A stretch of 64,000 bases of DNA from Strobilurus pachycystidiatus (taxonomy: Eukaryota; Basidiomycota; Agaricomycetes; Agaricales; Physalacriaceae): the NCBI GenBank assembly GCA_019915135.1, contig JAHLMK010000015.1:186001-250000 (forward strand), in the 5' to 3' direction. Shown piece by piece: positions 11,458-21,824 of the stretch (position 1 is the first letter of the stretch; each line of letters begins with the position of its first letter). Below the pieces are notes generated by a model. It saw only the letters and a list, made by a program, of their open reading frames with translations, searched no databases and was not told the DNA's origin. Made by a program: the position numbers and the translations under genes.

Positions 11458-13562
11458 CTATTGTGAAGCGGATGGGAGTATCCGAACGTTGAGAGGCATC
11501 TTCACCTCCTCGCCAACGATGGGCTGCAAAGTACCAGCGATGAATCCTTCCACATTATCGCTGGTGCTGCTGAATTCAAGATCGCGCACGATGAGCGCAA
11601 TCATCACTTTGAATTCGAAGACGGCTAACAATGGGCGTCAGTTGTGAGAGGACGGCTAATTTGGAAAGAAACTCTTGCCTAAACGCCAACCGATACAGGC
11701 TCTCTGTCCGTCGAGGAACGAAGAGACGCCGGCGTATGGACCATATGGGAGCTGCTCGAATGGCAGCACACCTTTCTCTGTGAGCCAGCGTTCGGGGACA
11801 AAGTCAGCTGCGTTAGGGCCCCAGACGCTGGGTTCGAGATTTTGAGCACCCATGGGGATGTGCAGAACCTAGGCATAAGTCAGTGTTAGTAGTCAGTGTG
11901 AGGGATTGGCAGACAACAAGCGTACCTGGCCAGCCTTGACGGCTATAGAAGTAGCCATTGTACCATCCCGCAACCGCACTGGCTTCGAGAGTGGAATGAC
12001 ATCGTCTGAGAGGGCGACACGATCCGTGGAGGCTGCTGCAGGATGTACACGCAGCCTGCGGTTTTGTCAGGGTGGAGAAACGACGAAGAAGAGAAGAGCA
12101 TACCCTTCCTTGCAAACGGCGTCGAGGTAGGGGAGGGTGTTGATACCATCGTAGCTGAAGTCGGTGACACCGGCCACTTCTTGACGAAGTTTCCTTTGTA
12201 CTTCTGGGTGGCGCGCGAGTTCGTAAAGAGTGAAGCTGACGGTGCAGGAAGTAGTCTCGTGGCCAACCATGCTGTAGTAGAGGCAAGAAGTCAGCGAGCA
12301 GTCAACTGGGGACTTGAAATACGACGAACATAAACGTAGAGATCTACAACGGTTGGCAGTGAGCTAATATGACTCGGCGACGCGTCACAGATTGGACTCA
12401 CGTTCTGTAGGAGTGTCGTGTTCGAAAGCTGGTTGCCAGCTTCAACCTTGTTCTGCGCCTTGACTAAGATAGACAAGATGTCTTTTCCATCACCGCTCTC
12501 GAGCTGTGCTCTGTTGTTTTTCAACAAGTCGCTCCCAATCTTGATAGCGACGCGCTTCGCCACGCCATCCGTCTGGAGTGCAGGAATCGGAAGCTTGGTG
12601 ATCCACGGAAAGGTGCACATAACGATGGGAGCCAAAAATCCGGCAATGGTCCGTCCAAGAAGGACGTCCTTGTGCCATGAAGCGATTATATTGCGCGCCT
12701 CTTCGGAAGTGCCGCAGCCAAAATCATAGTCGAAGGCGATACGACCAATGATATCGAGGCTATGAAAGGATCAGACCTAGGAAAGTGATGGCAGAGGCGT
12801 CGATTTACGTGCAAGCAGAAACATAGGGACCGATGTTCATAGACGATGCGCCACCTTGGGAAGTGACATGCTTGGTGACAATCTGGGCAAACTTCTCAGC
12901 ACACTCGACCACATCGTCGGCCATGTCTTTAACGGCCGCTAGTCTACAACATGCGTCAGAGCAAATCCAACGCGGAAAAAGAATGACACCTACGTGAAAG
13001 CAGGAGTAATCATTCTGCGCTGGTGCCTATGCTCCTCTCCTTGTGCGTAAACGACACCTTTTCCAATCAGCTTGTCGGTCAAGGGCAGGAAAGCAGGCGC
13101 TTTGGCTAGTGCAGAGGTCAAAGCGAGCTCAGGCGGAGAAAAATGGAACACTCACGATAACGATAGGCATTTGAAAGAATGTGGTGGGACGCGAGATGGT
13201 CGCCAGCGACGATCTGAATGACAAGTTTGATTTCGAGAGCCCATGAAATGGGCTTGAACCTACAATATCGCGTTGAAAGAATGACGCCTTGATGCGGTAA
13301 AGTGAACCGAGAGCGACGGTCCATTCCAAATATTTGACAGACGCCTGGTGCTTCCAGATGCTGAGTTCGTGCCCCCACAGCCAGTGCGCGTCGTTTCCAG
13401 GCTATGACGAAACGCGTTGAGGATTTGGTTTTTGGAAAACTTGCAAGATGGACTTGCCGCGCACGGAATTTGTCGAGCAGGATCCTTGAGTCGTTCCACC
13501 GCCCGGGTGACAATGAGAGCAAGCAAAGCGAGAAAGCCGCAGGAGGCGACAACGGACATCAT
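11458..13562 (-). CDS. Cytochrome P450 monooxygenase (11 exons)
   Basis: Exons 13562-13458, 13401-13264, 13213-13156, 13105-12994, 12943-12809, 12759-12402, 12343-12336, 12271-12104, 12055-11926, 11868-11679 and 11624-11458; 522 codons, all phases closing. N-terminal ER anchor (residues 3-19). Motifs: WLWGHE near residue 43; I-helix GHETTS (308-313); K-helix EGLR (ExxR); FVPERW (427-432); heme loop FLDGQRACIG with the iron ligand C462. Family role: NADPH-P450-reductase-dependent hydroxylation at the ER; the substrate is unknown. The first and last introns need GC-AG splicing (donors GCAAGT and GCAAGA), and exon 7 is an 8-nt microexon. Without these, the WLWGH, GHETT and RACIGWRLAVFEF blocks are out of frame. 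The 5' flank carries an inverted-repeat element about 145 bp before the ATG. Confidence 0.82.
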
Positions 13563-13706
13563 GGCAAAGGAAAAGACACGATAGATACCGGCCAAGCGCA
13601 ACCAAGGGTATGTATAACGAAAGAAGCATGATGTGCGCTCTGCCCTGCAGGGGTGGCTGGAGGGTCGAGCTCTCTTAGGGCTCTCTTGTTCGATCATCGC
13701 CTTCTT

Positions 13707-14053
13707 GAGGCTGCTCAATTCTAAAAAATCGAAAGTGAAAGTCCAGGTACGGACTTTCAGTAGGGTAGGCGTAACCCTGAATGGAAGCCCAAAATAGCAA
13801 TCCCGCCGCGTCCCCTCCATGTCCTCGTCGCAGTAGTCAGTGCCCGCTCTTCCCAATGTTGTGCACCGCCTTCTGTGCTCCAGTATGTGAAATAAAATGG
13901 ATTCTCCAGCGGTATAACAGTGTCTACAGTAGCTGCAGAGGTGAAGTGACCATGCGCTCCTTACCGTTTTGGGTGAATTCCAGGGTTACGCCTACCCTAC
14001 TGAAAGTCCGTACCTGGACTTTCACTTTCGATTTTTTAGAATTGAGCAGCCTC
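13707..14053. mobile_element. MITE-like element with identical 73-bp terminal inverted repeats
   Basis: Positions 13707-13779 and the reverse complement of 13981-14053 are identical over 73 bp by eye. The arms begin gaggctgctcaattctaaaa. The interior is about 200 bp and has no transposase. Each arm contains a nested small palindrome (gaaagtcc...ggactttc). A target-site duplication is not clear. Arm identity suggests a recent insertion. The element lies in the shared promoter between the P450 (-) and the DUF6533 gene (+). Confidence 0.8.
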
Positions 14054-14457
14054 CTTTGCTCTTCTTTGCTGCTGTGGATTCGCCAGGAACAGGGCAAATG
14101 AATCATGCACGGTGGAGCAGGGATGAACGGGTGTCCGTGCGCCAATCTGGGGCGCATCCCGTGTCTGTCCTCGCTCTTCCTCGCTTCAGGCCAGCGTCAT
14201 GCAGGCGGGAGAGCAACCTTGATTTGGGCACCGCGCATCAGAAGATCAGCGACAGCTTCTGAAGCCCATCAATTTGTAACATTTGACGGCGTCCGTCCCA
14301 TCGGCAAAGCGGGACGATTGCACTGATTAGCCAGATCGCGTCGACCCGTCCTGCGTAGTTATGCAGGGACCTGGTTGCACCACGTCTCACATGGACAAGA
14401 AACACTTAAATATCACCCTCCAGCATCTGTCGACGGCGCTACCTCATATCCCCCACC

Positions 14458-15901
14458 ATGGTCGACTGGAATTCCATCGCTGAACTCACGAAGAACGCAG
14501 GTACGCATCCCTTTCGTCTCTCCCCACATAATACCAGCTCATCGTCATCAGCCTCGTTCACAAACCTTGTCCACACTCTGCTGGGGATATACATGTGCGT
14601 TTTTTTTGACACGACCGCGCGACCTGACCACCACCCAGATGGGAGTGGGTGAACACGCTGGGATTCGAGTGGGACATCATAACCCGGAAGCAAAAAATAA
14701 GATGGCCTCTGGTGCAGCAATTCCTCCGACGTCTTTTGCGCATACGAATGCTGAGTCACTTCCCAGATTCCATATTTTTACTGCCGTTACGCGATGTTTG
14801 GAGGACTCATCGGATTGTACGTACCTTCCGCTTCTCCCAGACCCTCACATTTATCTGACTGCCCTGCTTAGTACCATAGCTCTGAATCAGACCACCTTGT
14901 ACGCGCGACGGCTCTTCGTACATCGTTGTCACTAAATTTGCCCAGTGAGATGGACTGCAACGCGTTGTATCGCGTAATGCAGTTCCTCGGGAACACAGCT
15001 CTGGGCGCCGCCAGCATCAATCTCTCCATTCGAACGTACGGCGGATTCGTTACACTCTCCGTCTCCTCCTGAACGACCGTTTCAGCATGGCCATCTACAA
15101 AGACAACAAGGCTATCGTCTATCCTCTCATTGCCGTCATTCTTGGACACTGGGCCATCATCATAAAGGCTATCACCAACGTAAACGCTGTCTGGGTCGAT
15201 GGTGTTGGGTGCACGACAGCGTCCAGTGATCCGACATTTTTCGTGGCGATGTATGCCTACACGATGGGCTTCGATTTCATTGTGATGTGCTTGATGGCTT
15301 ACAAGCTCCGTATCACCAACCTGGGCAACAAAAGTCCCATTGTGAAAATGATGCTCTTCGATGGCCTGGGTTATTTCTTCATGGCGTAAGTTCCCACTTC
15401 TGTGCCTTTAACATATACTGACGTGGCTGCTTCGTAGATTCCTCGTCAACCTCGTCGCCGTTGTGTTTTCCATCCTCAATCTCAACGCGGTGATGTCAAT
15501 CATCGCGGATATCCCGGCAACTACCCTCGCTACAGTACGTTGAATCCAGCTGACACGATGCCATTCACCAACTTAACATTGTAGATCTTCTCATGTCGCG
15601 TTGTTCGACGCCTCTATCAGTACCAGAACAAAGGACCACAGGTTTACAGGTACTGTACCTTACGCTCCTGCATGTCTTAACCTAACGCGTCAATCAGCGG
15701 CGCTAATTCTAGCAGCGCACGCTACGTACCGAATCCTCCGACGGGTGTGCACGTTCAGGTTTGCTCCTTTTCACGCATCGCGATTTGTCTGATTTTGTTC
15801 GTCTGTAGATGTCGACGTTTGTTCGAACCGATGAACAGAAGGACCAGCAGGACGCTGATTACGAAAGTGGGGAATTCAAAGCAGGGCCTTTACATACTTG
15901 A
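14458..15901 (+). CDS. DUF6533 family seven-helix membrane protein (11 exons)
   Basis: Exons 14458-14500, 14552-14594, 14639-14711, 14767-14816, 14872-14898, 14946-15035, 15086-15385, 15438-15534, 15585-15649, 15698-15758 and 15809-15901; introns 44-55 bp; 313 codons closing exactly. Features of the Agaricomycete-expanded DUF6533 family: the IYIWEWVNTLGFEWDII block near residue 28, KIRWPL, the AIVYPLIAVILGHWAII helix, a Cys pair in the extracellular loop (GCTTASSDP), MGFDFIVM, DGLGYFFMAFLVN and SILNLNAVMSIIADIP. About six or seven hydrophobic segments are predicted, with a hydrophilic tail. The family is plasma-membrane-like with no established ligand or function. It diverges from the P450. 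Confidence 0.85.
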
Positions 15902-15959
15902 TCGGTATTGTTAGCTTAGATCCCGCCTGACGATACAATGGATTGTGGTAGCATAAGTG

Positions 15960-16880
15960 TTACTGTTGAGTGCTGGGGCTAACATTGATGGTAAGTACTA
16001 CCAACGCCACACCGACCCGATAGCTCAGAATGGGCCCCGCAGTGCTGATTTCTCGACTCTCGCAGTGCGTACGTTTTCAATAGTTCGGGGATACCCTACC
16101 CAGGAGGATTTATTTCCAGTGCAGTTTTGAGTGGTGCGTCCTGTTACCACAGCCCTGTACGTAGTGGCGGCCTTCCCGGGCGGCCCGGGCCATTAACGTA
16201 CAGTGTTCAACTTTTCCTTTGAAAAGGGTGAGTACCTAGCCTGAGCCTGTCGTGCTAGTCTGGACATACAGTGACAGACTGGACAACAACGCCTTCTGTA
16301 GGCTCTGCTTTGCTCGGTGGCGTATTTCAAAGGATTCAGGAACTTTGCTAACCTGATCCTAGACTCGTTACAGGTGCCCATCACCGCCGACAAGAGGCGC
16401 CCTTCGGGAAGAGAATATCAGTGAAATACGGACGCCAAACGATTTCCTCATATTTCCTCCCTCGTCCACACTCACTGCGCCAGCAAGTTTTACGAATGCT
16501 ATGGCTCTGCCAGATTCGATCTCACATCCTATCTCTGGGTTGCTCAGTGCCCCGCCTCACATGCGTACGAGCCCTCTACGTGCAACCTTTCGCTCCTTCT
16601 GCCGCCGCTTTCTCGGATGGCACACGGTCCGCCTCGTCGCTAGGACATGTGCGACAGAGTGAACTTGAGTTAGACATGTTCGTTCAAGGACGTCGATGGG
16701 ACGTTTGTACGAAAACGTTGGCATCCACTACTGGGAATTGTCGGGCCGCTACCACGGTCGCGGTCGGGCGTACGGTGGGTGAAGCACGGTGGGCTCATCG
16801 GCCTTTCTCACGTAGTCGGCTCACGAGTTTAGAGAAGATGGCCTTCGTACATGGTGATCCGGGGAAAACATGACGGCGGC
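15960..16880 (+). pseudogene. Possible decayed secreted-hydrolase gene
   Basis: Several exon-like islands are bounded by plausible GT/AG sites: YVFNSSGIPYPGG with AVLS (16060-16135), VFNFSFEK joined to TDWTTTPSVGSALLGG (16202-16345), then DFLIFPPSSTLTAPASF (16440-16500). Frames are interrupted by stops and no complete model closes. The order FSFE...TDW...followed by a helix is loosely like the start of fungal family 79 glycoside hydrolases, but I am not sure of this. A GC-rich imperfect palindrome (cccgggcggcccgggcc) sits at 16177-16194. Confidence 0.25.
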
Positions 16881-16942
16881 TTCCAACACGGCTATCGCGC
16901 TGAAAAAGTTTCAATTCGAGTGGAAAGCCTGAGGCCTGAGGA

Positions 16943-18000
16943 TCAGGACTGCGTGTAAGTGTTAGATATCAATGTAGTCGTCGGTTTGGCGTCTTTGTTC
17001 ACTTGACGGTCGTTGATAAGGTTCCTCACGCTCACGGCTCGTGTCCTTTTCTGATTGCTTGTGTTGCTAGTATCTTGGCCTTCGTAGGGTAAGTAGACGT
17101 TGCATGTAAGGGTATTGTCCACAAAGATTTCTTGCTTGTTTTCGAATTGTCTGCACCAAACACGAACCCAGAGCCGACTCGGATCCGGAACGCGTGCCAT
17201 GTTCGACTCGTCAGAAACGAGAATGCCGCCATTAACAGTTTACAGGTACGTACGGCGGTGCCGTCTCTCAGAAGTGGAGTGCATGTCTCCGTGTAAGCTG
17301 TCGATACCGTCAACGATCGCCTCAAGGTGGGCAATGATTGATAACAAGGTCCGAGCCAGAGGGCTGGAAATCGTTCATGATGTAGAAGAAGAAACGTACT
17401 GAGATAAAGGTAGGTAAGACAGCATGCAAGTGTTGGGGATGGGATATGAGCATCCAAGGGAGACTGCCCGGAGACCACTGTGGTATAGAACAGTCATAAA
17501 TTTCAAGCGAAAAGGAGGATAAATCATAGATGGGGTCGTTACAGTGTTAGAGCAAAAAGAATTGGACAGGCATCGGTTGTAAGGTAAGAAAAAGTCCTTG
17601 GCTGTGTAAACAAGGCTGAGCATAGTGCCACCTTTCAGCGCCGGATCTAGAACCCGAGGTTGGTCAGTGCATTTGGTACACTTCAGGGATAGCCTTACCT
17701 GAGGATAAACGCGATTGCAAGCAGGGCACAGGATACTGTTTGCGGTCTTCAAAATCCCCGGGACCACTGGATAGTGGGGGTTATGCCTGCCCGCCGGCCT
17801 GGCGCACAGTCCATCGGTTGGTCGGGGATTGACTGGATTGTCGCAAGCCACATCCTCGTAGAAGAAATGTTTCTCGGGCTTCTGTTTGCAATTTTTGTAG
17901 TTTCTCTTGGATGTGAGGCACATGTCGTAGAAGCGTTTGAGCTAGCTGACGGGGTCAGTATTGGGTCGACGTCGTCGAGGGCATGAAAGTTATCCATACC
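16943..18000 (-). CDS. Hypothetical Cys-containing protein, model unresolved
   Basis: Coding-like islands on the minus strand: 17936-17702 (starting near FYDMCLTSKRN, with CKQKPEK, a DGLCARPAG block and CPACNRVYP), a second near 17640-17402, and a terminal exon around 17200-16943 (RLWVRVWCRQFENKQEIFVD). The first ends at a good donor (cctcag/gtaagg). I could not join the islands into one closed frame, so the gene may be multi-exon or already broken. No family is recognised. Confidence 0.28.
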
Positions 18001-18600
18001 AACGTAGAATGTATGCCCTAGGACGGAAGGAAGGAATCGTCTAGCAAGACGTAGAGGATGCCTATAAAAAACTCTCTGGAAGACACTCGCCCTTATAGCC
18101 TTTGGCGTTTACCGGAAGAGGATGTACAGAATATCGGGCAAGATCTAGGGCACAGAGACAAGGTAAATCAAAGTGACAGAGAACCCAGAGAGCGAGACTC
18201 ATTGGTGGGGAGACTGCTGTATCGTGTACGTACTACCTGGCGACATAACTATATGGTATAAGACTAAAGGGGAAGCAGATAATGATCTATACAGCAGTGA
18301 AGTAATTCATTCATGATGCCTTGCGTTGACTCCGTTTCTGAATCAAGTCGGTGACTCGGACATTTGATTTGGAATGTCCAAAGACAAGTTTATGGCCGTT
18401 TCCGTGTTACAAGCTGTAGTTCCGGAAAGAGCCGAACATTGATGCCTTTGTCAATGTTTATGTCTGTCGCCATCTTGCCTTCCAACTCTCAACTGTGGAC
18501 GAGAGCCCTTCAAACTCCCTTCCCTCAACATCAGGCGTACTCAATGTAAGACTTTGCTTCTCCGGTTTGCACTTGAACTAAACTACTTCAATCTCAGACT

Positions 18601-19575
18601 ATGACTGGGACGAATGACTACGATGTTTCCACGCCATTTGGCGCTTGGCCGCAAGACACTCTTATGCCGCAGAATTCAGAGCTCACCTACATCATCTATT
18701 CGAGCTTTGGATGCACGTTTATTCTTCCCAGCGGCCATATTGGGAAACAGATCCATGTTTTCCAAGATCTCGTCCGAGAGTTACGCATCGTTTCACGAGC
18801 CGGTGATTGTGCTGTATCATACATCGGTCGTCTCTTCCATAACGGCGAGGTCAAAGGGATAGTTATGCCTCGTGAAACAGTCATTGACCCCCCAACCATC
18901 ACCTCGAAATCAGAGCGCGTACGCATCATACACGAACTTTGCGATCTCACGCATCGATTCCACTCGAAAGGTCTTCTTCATGGCGACATAAAACCATCCA
19001 ACGTCCTTCGGCGCTCAGACGGTCACCTAGTGTTTTGCGACTTTGGCACATCCTGCGTTGCTGGGGACGGTCACGTCACTGGCGGCTGCACCATGTCGTA
19101 TGCCACGGCGAACCGTACACGGGCCCTCGTTCACGCTACCCCCACCGTGGAAGAGGACTTCTACGCACTCGGAATGTCAATATGGGAGATATATATGGGC
19201 AGCGACGACTTCTGGATCGAAGGGATGTCATCACCCGATAATTCTGAGGCGTACATCGATCTAGCGGAGGATGCCACGAAGCTCGGGCGACGTCCTGACC
19301 TAAACCGGATCGATGACCCCACCATTGCCTCCATGGTGAAGCGCTACCTCGATATGGGTCCACCGGTGGAAGATGAAGACATCAGTACCTACGCCATGTG
19401 CTACGAGAAGACTTACCGTCTTCAAGATTGCCGCTGCACTCCTTCCCACACCTTCGTGTTGAAAATTCCATGTGGTACTTGCACAGCGGACGGTCGCCTT
19501 ACCTGTGACCGCTTGTACCATGAGCCGTTTGTGCGAGAGCCGCGCTCGGACACACCTCGATGCCAGGTGTGCTAG
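18601..19575 (+). CDS. Intronless kinase-like protein
   Basis: A single exon of 324 codons, unlike the intron-rich neighbours. The C-lobe is intact: the catalytic loop HGDIKPSN (about residues 133-140) and the DFG motif in VFCDFGTS (about 148-156). A DFYALGMSIWEI F-helix follows. The N-lobe is short, and no convincing glycine loop or VAIK lysine is visible. The last 65 residues contain eight cysteines, arranged partly as CxC and CxxC. It may be an active atypical kinase or a pseudokinase. It is unrelated in sequence layout to the kinase-like gene at 2947. Upstream are only short frames. Confidence 0.7.
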   Translation: MTGTNDYDVSTPFGAWPQDTLMPQNSELTYIIYSSFGCTFILPSGHIGKQIHVFQDLVRELRIVSRAGDCAVSYIGRLFHNGEVKGIVMPRETVIDPPTITSKSERVRIIHELCDLTHRFHSKGLLHGDIKPSNVLRRSDGHLVFCDFGTSCVAGDGHVTGGCTMSYATANRTRALVHATPTVEEDFYALGMSIWEIYMGSDDFWIEGMSSPDNSEAYIDLAEDATKLGRRPDLNRIDDPTIASMVKRYLDMGPPVEDEDISTYAMCYEKTYRLQDCRCTPSHTFVLKIPCGTCTADGRLTCDRLYHEPFVREPRSDTPRCQVC

Positions 19576-20458
19576 CCATAGACCTTCTTGTTCTTCGGCT
19601 GTCATGACTATCACGGAATGATTTTTGACGTTATGTTCGAAATAAATAATTCCTTAGGATCTTCCGATAGCCTGATTCGTCCGGAGTGCAATTTCTACCG
19701 GAGAAGCCTTTGAACAATTTTGAGACGGTGTGTACAGCAATTATTGTTGTTGTTCACGCGGCACGGCCCACTGGACCCGCCGGTTGTGCGCACACAGTAC
19801 CTGGAGGCGAGCATACCCCGAGTGAGGGGACAGGAAGTGTTCTGTCTCCGGCTGATACCGCTGGGACTATGTTCGTGACTCTCGACGACGATCCTTGGGA
19901 AATTTCGGATTCAACACCTCCATCCAGCCTCCATCCGAAGATCTGGCGAATTTTGGGCAGTACCTGGGCAGTACTTGACGGTTTTGCAACAACGTGTTGG
20001 CGGTCATACGCCTTCCGATAGCCTGATAATCATCTACATCTACTTACTCAATACAGATCGACAGGCTCAGGCCATTGAACCTTGATCAATGAAGATGACT
20101 GTGGATACCGGCGTGCACATGTCGGTCCCGCATTGGTTCTGACTCGTTCAACATCTGCCATGCTGTAGGCGACTTATCTAGGGCCTCCTCAATTGTTTGA
20201 TTGTAGTAGTGGAGGCGGTTTGCAGCGGTTGCTTCTCCTTCTGCCGGCTGAATCTCTTGAGAGCCATTACAGTGAATTCATCTTGCGCTTCCTGGGCAGT
20301 GGGTATGCAGAAGATATCCTCGTTGCTGTTGACCTCGTGTAATCTTCTGGTTCTTCTGAGTCTCATGCGCCCTATCAGCGTTGAACACACACGCGACATG
20401 ATGCACTGCGGAATAGCTGTAAACAGTTCATAGTCCGCCGGATCTTTGACGCACGCCA
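19576..20458. other. Intergenic, nothing recognised
   Basis: No supported gene. The 3' flank of the kinase-like gene carries aataaataatt near 19640, a likely polyadenylation region. Confidence 0.4.
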
Positions 20459-20467
20459 CGTTGTAAC
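20459..20467. repeat. Left target-site duplication (cgttgtaac)
   Basis: Identical to 21440-21448, directly flanking the inverted-repeat element. Confidence 0.8.
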
Positions 20468-21439
20468 GGATTATACTATTGAGGAACCCCCCTTTCTCCA
20501 GAAAGGGTGGGGGTTTCTCGAGAAACCCCTTCCTAAATAAGATAGGCTCTGGTCACGGCGTGACTCCGCCTTTTTCACGTCTTTCACGGTCACCGGCGAC
20601 TCACCGCCAACCTCAACCGACTTATTATTCGCTGTGCTCTTATTCTCTGGTAGACCTTGGTCGCCATCCGAGATCTGAAACCCTACAGACGTGCCGGAAG
20701 AGTTTGGCAACTTGAACAATGAACACTGGCACCCATTGGTTCACAAACTTTGGCTGTTGAGGTTTCGTGCCCGAGCATCTTGCAGGTACGTACTACAGAC
20801 ACCATACAGTGGGATATTTCATGATTTGTTTGACAGGCCACAGTATCCCCCCAGCTGTCAACTTGCCTGCGACTGCAACGACGCGCCGAGGAACACGTTA
20901 CAACATGAAAGCAAGTCCGTGGACCGCCACCATCCTAAGTTGGACTCGATGACGCGCCTTTCCTCAGGCTACGCGACGCGCGTGATTACGATAACCAACC
21001 ATTGCGTCTGCCAGCGCAGAGCACTTGCAAAGATGAGGTATCCCCACGCGACCTGAAGCCACATGGAACCCGAACCGTGCGGCGCTCTCGCTTGTTTCGT
21101 GAACCTCAACTCCGAATCGACATTACCGTACAGGCTTACACCAGTGGCACTACCCCTCTCTGACTCGAAACAAGGTCAGGAAGTCATCCCGAGCTGTGGT
21201 GTCGACTTCTATACCGTGATATCTGTAAGACAGACTGTATCTATGTAGTCCTACTTGTACAATTTGTATTTACTAGCCAGCACAATGCTAATGTGTTCTG
21301 GATCGTGTCATTCCAGTAGATTCTATCATTGCGCCACGGTCACAGCAGTGTCACATCGGAGAAACGGGGGTTTCCAAATAGTCTTTTCGGAGAAACCCTC
21401 CCTTTCTCGAGAAAGGGGGGTTCCTCAATAGTATAATCC
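20468..21439. mobile_element. Non-autonomous DNA transposon (972 bp) with TIRs and 9-bp TSD
   Basis: The left end reads ggattatactattgaggaac, and the right end is its reverse complement. The first 40 bp of the arms match with one difference, and further matching is imperfect. Both flanks carry the direct repeat cgttgtaac (20459-20467 and 21440-21448), a 9-bp target-site duplication. Subterminal palindromes of the form ccctttctcgagaaaggg and gggtttctcgagaaaccc can fold into hairpins. No transposase frame is present. A 9-bp duplication fits a Mutator-like origin better than hAT (8 bp), but this is inference. Confidence 0.85.
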
Positions 21440-21448
21440 CGTTGTAAC
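21440..21448. repeat. Right target-site duplication (cgttgtaac)
   Basis: Identical to 20459-20467, directly flanking the inverted-repeat element. Confidence 0.8.
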
Positions 21449-21824
21449 CGCGTTGATGTCTCTCATATGGAAACTTGACTCAGATTCCATCTTATTCTCC
21501 CACCGTCAACGCCGAAATTGGGGCTCAGACAAGAAGCCAGATGGCCTTGGGATTTCCACCCTGGATTCCAACCCATCGCGCGCCCATCGATCCAAATCAA
21601 AGATGTGGGCCCATTGGACCGATCAGGTTATGTACAGCACTGCAATCCCGCAGGTCAGAGCGTATTCAACTCGCTGGGCACCGTATCGTAGGTGGAGCCT
21701 ACTCATAACGTCGGCAAGAACTCCTTCAACCCCATGCTCGCCCAGACGTCATTCCCCTCTCCCGCAGCCTTCGCCATGTCCTCTCCATCCCCCTATCCTA
21801 TCATCCCCGTAGTGGGGCATGTAC

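Noticed and set aside
13402..13562. Frameshift (pseudogene) at the P450 N-terminus
   Set aside because: A GC-AG intron with an excellent GCAAGT donor restores the frame, and all later exons are intact, so a functional gene is more likely.
13260..13856. 198-codon minus-strand frame running from the MITE into the P450
   Set aside because: It crosses the inverted-repeat element and uses the wrong frame after the first P450 exon. Splicing explains the P450 part better.
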